Program-made: the position numbers and the translations under genes
The notes under the pieces: model-generated
Databases searched by the model: none
What the model saw: the letters and a program-made list of their open reading frames with translations, nothing else
Told to the model about the DNA's origin: nothing
Assembly: GCA_949295675.1 (NCBI GenBank)
Contig: CASFMA010000005.1
Location: forward strand, 1-36,467
From: an uncultured Spirochaetales bacterium
Lineage (GTDB): Bacteria > Spirochaetota > Spirochaetia > Sphaerochaetales > Sphaerochaetaceae
DNA length: 36,467 nt
Direction: 5' to 3'
Shown here: positions 16,622 to 24,572 of the stretch, piece after piece
How the letters are laid out: each line of letters opens with the position of its first letter
Numbering within the stretch: position 1 is the stretch's first letter

Positions 16622-17518
16622 ATGAAAAACCCAGATGACTACTTGGATTCATTCCTCTCTTCATTCTCAAGGACGCACAGGAAGGAATTCTCGCGCGGCG
16701 AGACAGCCCTTCCAAGGATGAAGGATATAGAGACGCTGGAGGAGCAGTTCAGCACGCTCTTCTTCCCCGGGCATCAGGGAACAGGAAGCATGGAGAGCCT
16801 CAGGAAGGCTGTCAGATACAATCTTGAGAAGACCGCACGGCTGCTCGAGGACTCGATCAGGCTCTCGATAAAATATGAGAACCCGGAGATGAGCGACCAG
16901 GAGGCCCTGGAAGAAGCCGCAGCTCATGTAGAAGCCCTGCTGGATAATCTAGGCACCATAAGGGAAATGCTGAAGAAGGACGCTGAAGCTGGATTCGAGG
17001 GAGATCCTGCAGCACGCAATGTCCATGAAGTCATACTATGCTACCCATCGATGCGCGCATTGACAGTGCATAGGGTCGCTTCATTCCTGTTCCAGCGCAA
17101 AGTGCCTCTTGTCCCGCGGATGATGAGCGAGATCATACACTCCAAGACCGGAATAGACATACACCCGGGGGCCATGATCGGGGAAAGCTTCTTCATCGAC
17201 CATGGAACAGGCGTCGTAATCGGAGAGACAACTGTGATAGGCAACCACGTGAAGCTTTACCAGGGAGTGACGCTTGGTGCGCTTTCCATACCGAAGCAAG
17301 GGTGCGGCAAGCTGCTTGTGGGGGCAAAGAGACACCCGACGATCGAGGACAATGTCACGATATACGCCAATGCGACAATCCTTGGTGACATAACGATAGG
17401 ACATGATTCGACTATCGCGTCAAATGCGTGGATCAAGGATACGATACCGCCGAACTCTCTCGTGCTGGCACAGACACCTGAGATAAAGGTCAGGCCAAAG
17501 AAGAGACTTCCACAGTGA
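16622..17518 (+). CDS. cysE: Serine O-acetyltransferase
   Basis: CysE acetylates serine with acetyl-CoA, the first step to cysteine. The 298-residue product has an N-terminal helical domain (about 1-160, longer than the short CysE forms and like the EpsC/SATase type) and a C-terminal left-handed beta-helix of hexapeptide repeats. Conserved parts include SKTGIDIHPGAMIGESFFID, the catalytic-region DHGTGVVIGET, GVTLGA, KRHPTIEDNVTIYANATILG and the tail KVRPKKR. It ends overlapping the convergent mtaB by 29 bp. Expression appears leaderless; an inverted repeat overlaps its -35 element. Confidence 0.95.
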   Translation: MKNPDDYLDSFLSSFSRTHRKEFSRGETALPRMKDIETLEEQFSTLFFPGHQGTGSMESLRKAVRYNLEKTARLLEDSIRLSIKYENPEMSDQEALEEAAAHVEALLDNLGTIREMLKKDAEAGFEGDPAARNVHEVILCYPSMRALTVHRVASFLFQRKVPLVPRMMSEIIHSKTGIDIHPGAMIGESFFIDHGTGVVIGETTVIGNHVKLYQGVTLGALSIPKQGCGKLLVGAKRHPTIEDNVTIYANATILGDITIGHDSTIASNAWIKDTIPPNSLVLAQTPEIKVRPKKRLPQ

Positions 17519-18776
17519 CAGGATCGATGCAGGTGACAGTGCCTCTGTATATCAGGCCATTCACGGCAGCCCTTCCATCAGGGAGGGCTATCCTCGCCTT
17601 CAGATAGTTCCCTGTAGTCCCCTCGCCGCTCTTCTCGGCAAGCACCTCGACTTCCTTTCCAAGCTGCCTTTCAAGGTATTCGCGGCCCATCTGCGAAGAA
17701 AGAATCCTGAGTTTCTCAGCCCGCTCATCCCTGACTCTCTCCTCTACCCTGTCGCGTGCATTGAAAAGCGCAGTGCCAGGACGGGGAGAGAACGGGAATA
17801 CGTGCATGGCTGCAAAACGCATCCTCGAAAGAAAGCCATAGCTTTCCTCCCATTCCTTCTCACCTTCACCCGGGAGCCCGGCGATCACATCGCAGGCAAT
17901 GAACGGATCATCCTTCAGCTCCCTCATGCGGTTTATTATGTACTCGACATGCTCCATCGGATACACACGCCCTACACGGCGAAGCACCGCAGGAGATGCA
18001 GACTGCACCGGGATATGGAAATGAGGCTGCATGCGATGATCAGAGAGCGTATCGAGAAGCCTGTCGTCAACATGGTCAGGCTCCATCGAAGAAAGCCTTA
18101 TCCTCATGCCGTCGCCAAGCTTGGCAAGAAGCTTCTCGACAAGGCCGCCAAGGCCAGATCCGTCGTGGTCATACATCGTGAGATTGACACCTGTGAGCAT
18201 TATCTCATGGAAGCCTTCCGCCTCTATCCTCAGCGCACGCTCAACCACTGCATCAGGATCAAGGAAGACAGAAGGCCCTCTGGCAATAGTCGTCCGGCAG
18301 TAGCCGCAATGGTTGTCGCAGCCATCCTGCACCTTGAGATAAGCCCTTGAATGGTACTGGAAGGAAGAAGCATCGAACGCGAAGAGATCGGTATTGCGGT
18401 CAGTGAACGACAGAATAGCCTCATGCAGAGACAAGCCTGAGTCCAAAGCGCTCCTTATGTGCCTGGGCAGCGAGAGAAGGGATGCCTTCTCCTTAAGGGA
18501 GAACACCGTGACTTTATCTGAAAGGGCCATTATCTCATCAGCAGACATCGCGGCATAGCATCCAGTGGCTATGACCTCGCTATGCTTCGCAAAAAGGCGT
18601 ATCATGCGCCGCGCCTTCTGCTCAGCCTTCGATGTGACAGTGCATGTGTTGACGATGACAAGCTCTGCCTCCCGCGGCGCCGTGACAGAGAAGCCCGAAA
18701 GCTTGAAATGCTCCGCGATTGACTCACTCTCAGCCTGGTTCAGACGACAGCCCAGCGTATAGACGGAGATATTCAA
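17490..18776 (-). CDS. mtaB: tRNA t6A37 methylthiotransferase
   Basis: MtaB converts t6A to ms2t6A at position 37 of tRNAs reading ANN codons. The 428-residue protein has the UPF0004 domain with three cluster cysteines (C10 in TLGCRLNQ, C45 in NTCTVTSKAEQKARR, C73 in ATGCYA). It then has the radical-SAM motif CDNHCGYC (153-160), and a C-terminal TRAM-like domain. The CTVTSKA and NTCTVT text favours MtaB over MiaB. It starts with TTG at 18776, four bases overlapping the tyrA stop as TTGA, with GGGAGG just upstream. No alternative start would keep the first conserved cysteine. Confidence 0.94.
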   Translation of the reverse strand: MNISVYTLGCRLNQAESESIAEHFKLSGFSVTAPREAELVIVNTCTVTSKAEQKARRMIRLFAKHSEVIATGCYAAMSADEIMALSDKVTVFSLKEKASLLSLPRHIRSALDSGLSLHEAILSFTDRNTDLFAFDASSFQYHSRAYLKVQDGCDNHCGYCRTTIARGPSVFLDPDAVVERALRIEAEGFHEIMLTGVNLTMYDHDGSGLGGLVEKLLAKLGDGMRIRLSSMEPDHVDDRLLDTLSDHRMQPHFHIPVQSASPAVLRRVGRVYPMEHVEYIINRMRELKDDPFIACDVIAGLPGEGEKEWEESYGFLSRMRFAAMHVFPFSPRPGTALFNARDRVEERVRDERAEKLRILSSQMGREYLERQLGKEVEVLAEKSGEGTTGNYLKARIALPDGRAAVNGLIYRGTVTCIDPVTVEVSSLA

Positions 18777-19507
18777 CCTTCCTCCCTCCTGAGCGCGTTG
18801 AGGACCTTCTCTATAGCCACCTGCAGCGAGAGCCTCATCTCCTTCGCATATGGATTGTAGCGCTGCAGATCATAGAAAAGCTGGATGGGATCATTGCAAG
18901 TCTGCTCGACGATTGTCATGAGCGACTTGTAGCCCTGCGTGGCAATAGGCGTAGGCTTCATGCCCATCGCATCGAGCGTGCGCCCGACGAAGTGCGTGAC
19001 CCCCTGCGAGTACGCGGCCTCCTCATCATGCTCCTCTGCGCTCATCTCAAGCACATCAAGCTCCATGCCACGAAAGAGATCACGTATCCTGGTATAGCGC
19101 TCGTCTTCCTTTGGGGATATAGGGCACATCACGATCGGCAGCCCGCCAAGGCCGTTCGCGCCAGAATCAGGGCCGAACATCGGATGGGTTGCGATCATGA
19201 AGCGGTCGGAAGGTATGTTCTCCTTCATCCAGGATACCGGATAGATCTTCACGGAACAGGTATCCATGACAATCGTATTCTTCCCTATCCTATTCCCGAC
19301 AGCCTTAAGCACCCCCTCGAATGCTGATATCGCGACAGCGAAGAACAGGATATCCGCATTAAGGACCTCATCCTCAGTCCCCTGCTCCACACCATCGGGC
19401 AGGGTGTGGGTGCTTCTCGAATATGCTATCACACGGCAGCCCGCATCCCTTAGGCAGGATGCCCAGAACGTACCGAATCGTCCAAGTCCATATACCCCGG
19501 CTAACAT
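18773..19507 (-). CDS. tyrA: Prephenate/arogenate dehydrogenase-like protein
   Basis: The 244-residue protein begins with a Rossmann NAD(P)-binding motif (GVYGLGRFGTFWASCLRDAG) and contains the TyrA signatures VMDTCSVKIYP and ATHPMFGPDSG, where the histidine is the catalytic residue of prephenate dehydrogenases. GVTHFVGRTLD follows in the helical dimer domain. It therefore probably oxidises prephenate or arogenate on the route to tyrosine. It is shorter than enterobacterial TyrA because it has no chorismate mutase or ACT domain. The start lacks a ribosome-binding site and appears leaderless. Confidence 0.88.
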   Translation of the reverse strand: MLAGVYGLGRFGTFWASCLRDAGCRVIAYSRSTHTLPDGVEQGTEDEVLNADILFFAVAISAFEGVLKAVGNRIGKNTIVMDTCSVKIYPVSWMKENIPSDRFMIATHPMFGPDSGANGLGGLPIVMCPISPKEDERYTRIRDLFRGMELDVLEMSAEEHDEEAAYSQGVTHFVGRTLDAMGMKPTPIATQGYKSLMTIVEQTCNDPIQLFYDLQRYNPYAKEMRLSLQVAIEKVLNALRREEG

Positions 19508-19514
19508 GAGTGTG

Positions 19515-19543
19515 AGAATAGCATAACAAGCCGCTTTTGACAG
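19515..19543 (-). promoter_or_regulatory. Promoter of tyrA, leaderless type
   Basis: On the minus strand CTGTCA (19543-19538), a 17-nt spacer ending in TGC, and TATTCT (19520-19515) form an extended -10 promoter. The -10 ends 7 nt before the ATG. Confidence 0.5.
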
Positions 19544-19552
19544 CCCATTTCG

Positions 19553-20650
19553 CTATATTGACTCTATGTACCGCTTCTTGCCCGCAAGAGAGCTTCCTGA
19601 GATGAAGACATCGGCAACGCTCCTCGGCTCAACGTAGACCGTGTTGAGGGCATCCATTCCGGCAAGGGCCCTTATGTCGATATCGGAGACAGATGCAGGA
19701 ATGACAAGATCCTCTATGGCCGATGATTCAAACGCATACCCCGCAATATGGACAAGCGACCGCGGAAGCACCACAGACCTGGCCTGGGCTCTGCGGAATG
19801 CACCGGATGCGACTGAGAGCGTGCCATGCGGAGCGATATAGAGCGAGTCCTTCTTCCCCTCTGGGTACAGCACGAGCTTCCCGTCCCTTCTGGCAAAGAG
19901 CACGCCGGAGCGGCTTACATAGGCACTGTTTCCGAAACGGACATCGATAAACCCTGCATGGCAAGCATTCTCGGCAAGCCCTGACTTCAAGGACTCAGGC
20001 GCCTGCAGCTTTGATACAGCTGGGGGGAATGCTGGCTCACCGCAGAATTCAATGGACTCGACACCATCTGGGATCGAATACTCATCAGCTTTCTTAGCCG
20101 GCGGATAGAAAAGAAGCTTCTTTCCTTTGAAAAGGACCCCTTCCCTTGTGCTGAGCTCACCATCTTCAAGAGCGGCAATGCACTCAAGGAATGGACACTC
20201 CGATGGCTTTGCCGAAAACTCACCGAACCCGCCGTAGAATGAGAAGGTCCTGAACTGCACAGTTGCGGAGAATGCACCTTGCTGGACGCGGCGGAGAGTA
20301 TCCGGAGCTTCGAAATCCCGGTCCTCCTTCTTAGGCGGATAGAAGACAAGGGTCCTGAATGAACCATCGTACAGGACACCATCACGGCTCCTCAGCTTCC
20401 TGCCATCTGCGCTTACGCTCCCGACATTGCGCCAGGATGAGAAGCCCTCAGGATCTATGTACTCAACTGTCTTCGCAAGGCTGACAGATCTCACCTTGCT
20501 TGTCTTCCGCAGGAATCTCGGGCCGATCTCCACAGGGGTGTATCCGCCTATCTTCACAGGAATCGAAATCTCATCATCAGAACCAAGATATCTCTCGACA
20601 GAGCAAGTATCCTTGCCTGTCTTCTTTATCTCCCAATCACCTTCTCTCAT
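19553..20650 (-). CDS. BspA-type leucine-rich repeat protein
   Basis: The 365-residue protein looks like a member of the LRR_5/BspA group. Repeated units are visible such as SVSLAKTVEYIDPEGFSS, ARSVVLPRSLVHIAGYAFES and DLVIPASVSDIDIRAL, with the common I..xAF pattern. Between them are repeats of the form DGVLYDG..LVFYPPKK, EGVLFKGKKLLFYPPAKK and GVLFARRDGKLVLYPEGKK, a three-fold motif known from such proteins. There is no signal peptide or membrane segment, so it should be cytoplasmic, unlike surface-exposed BspA proteins. Function is unknown. A weak SD-like AGG is near; TAGGAT ends 9 nt before the ATG. It lies 12 bp after the methyltransferase gene. Confidence 0.75.
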   Translation of the reverse strand: MREGDWEIKKTGKDTCSVERYLGSDDEISIPVKIGGYTPVEIGPRFLRKTSKVRSVSLAKTVEYIDPEGFSSWRNVGSVSADGRKLRSRDGVLYDGSFRTLVFYPPKKEDRDFEAPDTLRRVQQGAFSATVQFRTFSFYGGFGEFSAKPSECPFLECIAALEDGELSTREGVLFKGKKLLFYPPAKKADEYSIPDGVESIEFCGEPAFPPAVSKLQAPESLKSGLAENACHAGFIDVRFGNSAYVSRSGVLFARRDGKLVLYPEGKKDSLYIAPHGTLSVASGAFRRAQARSVVLPRSLVHIAGYAFESSAIEDLVIPASVSDIDIRALAGMDALNTVYVEPRSVADVFISGSSLAGKKRYIESI

Positions 20651-20662
20651 AGCCTGGCTATC

Positions 20663-21292
20663 CTAGCACATAGGCTTTGCAGCAACAATACGCGCCCATG
20701 AGCGGCGTCCGCAGTCAGACCTTGCGATGCGGAACCCTGCCTCCTCAAGCGCATGGATTATCTCTTCAGGGCTGCGTATGGCAGCAATCCCGGAAAGGCA
20801 TGAAGGAGCGCTGTCAGGATCCATCGCCTCGAAAGCGACGGCAAGGGAACCGCCCGGCACAAGGACACGGAAAGCCTCAGAGAATGCCCTGCTGATATCC
20901 ATATAGTAGATGGAATCCGTCATGATGGCGGCCTGGAACGTTGATGAAGGAAACGGAAGATCATCTGCAGAGCCTGATACGAATACTGCACGATTCCCAT
21001 AACGCGAAAGCCTCCTCATCGAGCAGGAGATGGCAAGGGGCGAGATATCGAGAAGCGTGACGCATGGCTTCTCCCGGCGTCTGAGGAGACGGCCCGCAAT
21101 ATATCCTGATCCCGATCCGATATCAAGGAACGACATTGCGTGCGGCACGGCAGAAAGCACCCATGAGGCAAACGGACGGTGCGCTATGTCCATGATCAAT
21201 AGGACGACACGTCCAGCCCGGCCCTGCGGACAGGAGCATAGCGATACATATCTTCGCCCTATGGCTGAAAAACGGCTCTCTTTCCCTTTCAT
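20663..21292 (-). CDS. Class I SAM-dependent methyltransferase
   Basis: This 209-residue protein has the class I methyltransferase fold: motif I FLDIGSGSGYIAGRLL binds S-adenosylmethionine, the acidic end of strand 2 is LLDIS, motif II region is SADDLPFPSSTFQAAIMTDS, and FRVLVPGGSLAVAF follows. The layout is of the Methyltransf_11 (UbiE-like) group; the substrate cannot be inferred. The ATG at 21292 is used; a TTG three codons upstream is in frame. No ribosome-binding site is visible, and TATTTT (21305-21300) ends 7 nt before the ATG. It is divergent from pta. Confidence 0.85.
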   Translation of the reverse strand: MKGKESRFSAIGRRYVSLCSCPQGRAGRVVLLIMDIAHRPFASWVLSAVPHAMSFLDIGSGSGYIAGRLLRRREKPCVTLLDISPLAISCSMRRLSRYGNRAVFVSGSADDLPFPSSTFQAAIMTDSIYYMDISRAFSEAFRVLVPGGSLAVAFEAMDPDSAPSCLSGIAAIRSPEEIIHALEEAGFRIARSDCGRRSWARIVAAKPMC

Positions 21293-21346
21293 GTCAATCA
21301 AAATAGAAGTATATTATTTCTGGATGTGATCCAACTAGGAGTGATT

Positions 21347-22348
21347 ATGACATTTGCAGAGAAAATGAAGGGACTTGCCAAGGATGCTCATAAGCATCTC
21401 GTACTTGCAGAAGGCCTTGAGCCAAGAACTGTCAGGGCTGCGAGGATGATCGCCGATCAGGGCATCGCCGCATCTGTGACGCTTGTTGGAAAGGCAGAGG
21501 ATGTGAAAGCCAATGCAGCAAAGCTTGGCGTTGACCTTGCAGGAATCGAGATAAGCGATCCGTCAACAAGCGAGAAGAAGGCAGAGTTCGCAAAAGAGTA
21601 CTATGAATTGAGGAAGCATAAGGGAATGACTGAGGAACAGGCTGCCGTGGATATCACGGATCCGCTCAGATGGGGTGCAATGCTTGTGCATCTCGGATAC
21701 GCTGATGCGATGGTTGCCGGAGCTGAGTCAACGACAGCAAGCGTCCTGCGTGCCGCCCTCACGATAATAAAGACAAAGCCTGGCATCAAGAATGCCTCTT
21801 CCTGTTTCGTCATGGCTACTGATAAGAAGCAGTACGGAGTCAATGGCTCCCTTATCTTCGCAGACTGCGCTACAATCCCTAACCCGACTTCAGAGCAGCT
21901 TGCAGATATCGCGACGGAAGCAGCAAACAGCTGCCGTATCTTCCTTGGCGCGGAGCCTGTGGTATCCCTCCTTTCATACTCAACAAAGGGATCTGCAAAG
22001 GGAGAGCTCATAGACAAGGTGACAGCAGCTCTTGCGATACTCAAGGAGAAGGCTCCGGAGCTCAAGGTCGATGGAGAGCTCCAGCTCGATGCCTCAATCG
22101 TTGAGAGCGTTGCCTCCCTCAAGGCGCCAGGGTCAGATGTGGCAGGGCATGCCAACACGCTTGTCTTCCCTGATCTCCAGGCGGGAAACATCGGCTACAA
22201 GCTCGTCCAGCGCTTTGCCGGAGCTGAGGCATATGGCCCGATACTCCAGGGCTTCGCAAAGCCTGTCTCAGACCTCTCAAGGGGATGCTCAGAGGAAGAT
22301 ATCGTAGTGACAGCGGCAATCACGCTTGCACAGGCTGCGGCTATCTGA
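21347..22348 (+). CDS. pta: Phosphate acetyltransferase
   Basis: Pta interconverts acetyl-CoA and acetyl phosphate; with acetate kinase it makes ATP in fermentation. The 333-residue product is the short, single-domain form. It shows HLVLAEGLEPRTVRAARMI, DPLRWGAMLVHLGYADAMVA, the GAESTTASVLRAAL segment, IFADCATIPNPTSEQLADIA, and the C-terminal NTLVFPDLQAGNIGYKLVQR, which are all family hallmarks. AGGAG lies 7 nt before the ATG at 21347. A strong terminator follows. No ackA is present in the window. Confidence 0.96.
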   Translation: MTFAEKMKGLAKDAHKHLVLAEGLEPRTVRAARMIADQGIAASVTLVGKAEDVKANAAKLGVDLAGIEISDPSTSEKKAEFAKEYYELRKHKGMTEEQAAVDITDPLRWGAMLVHLGYADAMVAGAESTTASVLRAALTIIKTKPGIKNASSCFVMATDKKQYGVNGSLIFADCATIPNPTSEQLADIATEAANSCRIFLGAEPVVSLLSYSTKGSAKGELIDKVTAALAILKEKAPELKVDGELQLDASIVESVASLKAPGSDVAGHANTLVFPDLQAGNIGYKLVQRFAGAEAYGPILQGFAKPVSDLSRGCSEEDIVVTAAITLAQAAAI

Positions 22349-22369
22349 GATCAGCTATGAGAAATTCAG

Positions 22370-22400
22370 GAGGACTGTCATGCGGCAGTCCTCTTCTTTT
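22370..22400 (+). terminator. Intrinsic terminator after pta
   Basis: An 8-bp stem GAGGACTG/CAGTCCTC (22370-22377, 22386-22393) is followed by TTCTTTT. The T-rich side is on the plus strand only, so it serves pta and not rsmA, whose stop lies at its right edge. Confidence 0.85.
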
Positions 22401-23251
22401 CATGAGAGCTTTGATGAAAGGGCCTTCAATGTATCAAGCGAAAGCGTCTCAGCCCTCTCGCTTCCGTCAAGGCCTGTAGAGGCAAGCACATCCTCGATCC
22501 GCTCCTTCCCAAGAGATGAGAACCTAGGAGATGAGAGCAGGTTGTTCCTTATTGTCTTCCTACGCTGTGCGAACAAGGCCCTCACAAGGCTTATGAACAG
22601 AGGCCGTTCATCCTGTCCGACGAGGCTATCCTTCCTGCGCCTCATGACAACGACAGCGCTCTCGACCTTCGGCGCGGGATAGAACGATCCAGGCTTTATC
22701 GTCATGGCAATCTCGTTATCATAGTCAATCTGCGTGAGGATAGAGAAGGATGAGTACTCATCATCCCCGGCTCGGCTTGACATGCGCTCGCCCACCTCTT
22801 TCTGCAGGGTGAATACCATCAATGGAGGAAGCACGGACCGCTCAATCATCCTTGCTATGATCTGTGAGCCGACATTGTACGGCAGATTGCCGACAACCCT
22901 CTCTGGGCAGCCCTGCATCGAGAAAAGGGTATCAAGGGCATCCCCCTCGACCAGTGTGAAGTTCGTATCGTCACGGAAAGCCTCATCACGGAGTATCGAA
23001 GCAAAGCCATGGTCAATCTCAAAGGCCGTAACTGCGGCGCCTGACCTGACAAGAAGATGCGTTATCGCGCCAAGTCCCGGCCCTATCTCCCATACAGCCA
23101 TCCCCGGCTCCGGCCCGATGAGCCTCACGATCCCTTCCCTCGCCTCTGGCGCTATCAGGAAGTTCTGTCCGAACTTCTTAGTCATCGCAAGTCCGTGAGA
23201 TGATAGGACCTCCACTATTTCGCTTATGCTGCTGTAATTCAGGCTCCACAT
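22400..23251 (-). CDS. rsmA: 16S rRNA A1518/A1519 dimethyltransferase
   Basis: RsmA (KsgA) dimethylates two adenines near the 3' end of 16S rRNA. The 283-residue protein has the family signatures KKFGQNFLI, motif I WEIGPGLGAITHLL, FEIDHG, the catalytic NLPYN, LQKEVGERM and the C-terminal LFAQRRKTIRNNL. The start at 23251 gives an N-terminus that aligns with other RsmA proteins, and it overlaps the 3' end of comEC by 74 bp. No ribosome-binding site is visible; an extended -10 (TGC-TATCCT) ends 6 nt before the ATG, so rsmA seems to have its own leaderless promoter inside comEC. A later ATG at 23185 would remove the overlap but loses the conserved first helix. Confidence 0.95.
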   Translation of the reverse strand: MWSLNYSSISEIVEVLSSHGLAMTKKFGQNFLIAPEAREGIVRLIGPEPGMAVWEIGPGLGAITHLLVRSGAAVTAFEIDHGFASILRDEAFRDDTNFTLVEGDALDTLFSMQGCPERVVGNLPYNVGSQIIARMIERSVLPPLMVFTLQKEVGERMSSRAGDDEYSSFSILTQIDYDNEIAMTIKPGSFYPAPKVESAVVVMRRRKDSLVGQDERPLFISLVRALFAQRRKTIRNNLLSSPRFSSLGKERIEDVLASTGLDGSERAETLSLDTLKALSSKLS

Positions 23252-24545
23252 GGCTTGAGGATAGCAGACCTAGCGCATATAGAACAGTGGATAATGCGGC
23301 CAGCACGGCATACCCGGCAAGGGATGTAAGCTCCGGAAAGAGCGAAGAAGCCTGGAACAGCCACTCAGCGGCCCTATATGCTGGCTGCAGCAGAAATGAG
23401 AGCGGCGGAATCATCAGGACAAGGATCGACAATCCCATATAGAAGGAGATCATGGCAGTCAGAGGAAGCGACGTGATGATGGCCCCGAGCTGATAGCTTC
23501 CAAACGTATAGAGCGTGAGAGGAACAGAGAAGAGCAGTGCCGATATCGAGGCAGACGCTGAGATGGAGAGCGATGGCGGAACAGGAAGCAAGCACCTTAT
23601 CCCCCTGTCGATCCTTGATGAGAGGAGGAAGATGGCGGCAAGCGAGATATATGAATACTCAGCACCAAGGTCAGCTATGGCATGCGGGAACAATGAGAAC
23701 AGGATCTGAGCAGATATCATGAAAGCTTCATCAACGGAGAACCTCATTGACAGGAATATGCGGAACAGGAGCGCCCTGACAAGCGATGGCCTCCAACCTG
23801 AAAGGAATGAGAAGAAGAGAAGGAACAGCAATATAATGCAGTCCCTGAGCTTTTTCCATGGAACGATGGAGAGCGGAACAGAGAGCATCGAAGCAAGGAT
23901 TGAAAGGTGCATCCCGGAAAGGGCAAGGACATGGGACAGCCCGGAAAGCCTCGCATCATCAGCAAGTGAGTATGAGCCATCCTCTCCCGTTCCAAGGACA
24001 AGGAGCATGGCAAGCTCACCTGCCCCTTCAGATCTAAGCCGCCTCCTGATCCATGAGATCGCCTTTGCCCGAAGCTCTGCTGAAAAAGGCCTGTCAAGCA
24101 GCTCGGTTTCCCCGATGAAGATATCCCCGGAGCTATATCCTGAGACACGGACACGGTCGCCATAAAGTACATCGGCCTGCCCTGAAAGTATATAGACAGA
24201 TCCTCTGGCAGAGACGACAGTCCCACGCCTGTCCTCTGCAGCCTCCATCAGAAGCCTGTAGCCAGTCATCCTGTTCTTCTTCTGTGAGCTATCCTGTATG
24301 ACGCGCCCATATACCGCGACGATATCATCCGGGCCAAGGGCTGATGATGGCATGGCGGCAGACAGCGCGGAGGAGATGACGTAAAAGAGGACAGCAATGA
24401 CGACTATCTGGAGTGACTGCTCTATGCTACGGATTGTGCAGAGAGCGAAAAATGAGAGCATGGGAAGGAAAAACAAAGGCCGTGAGATGGCCCACGGCGC
24501 GAAATGGGAAAGATATATGAGCAAAGTCAGCATCAGGGCGTACAT
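23178..24545 (-). CDS. comEC: ComEC-type DNA uptake channel, membrane domain only
   Basis: ComEC forms the inner-membrane channel for single-stranded DNA in natural transformation. The 455-residue protein has N-terminal membrane helices and an OB-like DUF4131 region (about 70-170: DDIVAVYGRVIQDSS ... YGDRVRVSGYSSGD). The Competence domain follows, with LRSEGAGELAMLLVLGTGED and the signature GLSHVLALSGMHLSIL. The C-terminal metallo-beta-lactamase domain of full-length ComEC is absent, a form seen in some bacteria. AGGA lies about 5 nt before the ATG. It starts 27 bp behind the phosphoglucomutase gene and overlaps rsmA. The window contains no other competence genes. Confidence 0.9.
   Translation of the reverse strand: MYALMLTLLIYLSHFAPWAISRPLFFLPMLSFFALCTIRSIEQSLQIVVIAVLFYVISSALSAAMPSSALGPDDIVAVYGRVIQDSSQKKNRMTGYRLLMEAAEDRRGTVVSARGSVYILSGQADVLYGDRVRVSGYSSGDIFIGETELLDRPFSAELRAKAISWIRRRLRSEGAGELAMLLVLGTGEDGSYSLADDARLSGLSHVLALSGMHLSILASMLSVPLSIVPWKKLRDCIILLFLLFFSFLSGWRPSLVRALLFRIFLSMRFSVDEAFMISAQILFSLFPHAIADLGAEYSYISLAAIFLLSSRIDRGIRCLLPVPPSLSISASASISALLFSVPLTLYTFGSYQLGAIITSLPLTAMISFYMGLSILVLMIPPLSFLLQPAYRAAEWLFQASSLFPELTSLAGYAVLAALSTVLYALGLLSSSHVEPELQQHKRNSGGPIISRTCDD
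23258..23266 (-). promoter_or_regulatory. Extended -10 promoter of rsmA inside comEC
   Basis: TGC-TATCCT on the minus strand ends 6 nt before the rsmA ATG. The -35 region is poor, as expected for an extended -10 promoter. Confidence 0.4.
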
Positions 24546-24572
24546 ATTGTCCTATACGCCCTGGATGGCCTT

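Noticed and set aside
17490-17518. Frameshift at the cysE-mtaB junction
   Set aside because: Both proteins end normally for their families; the 29-bp overlap of convergent genes is genuine.
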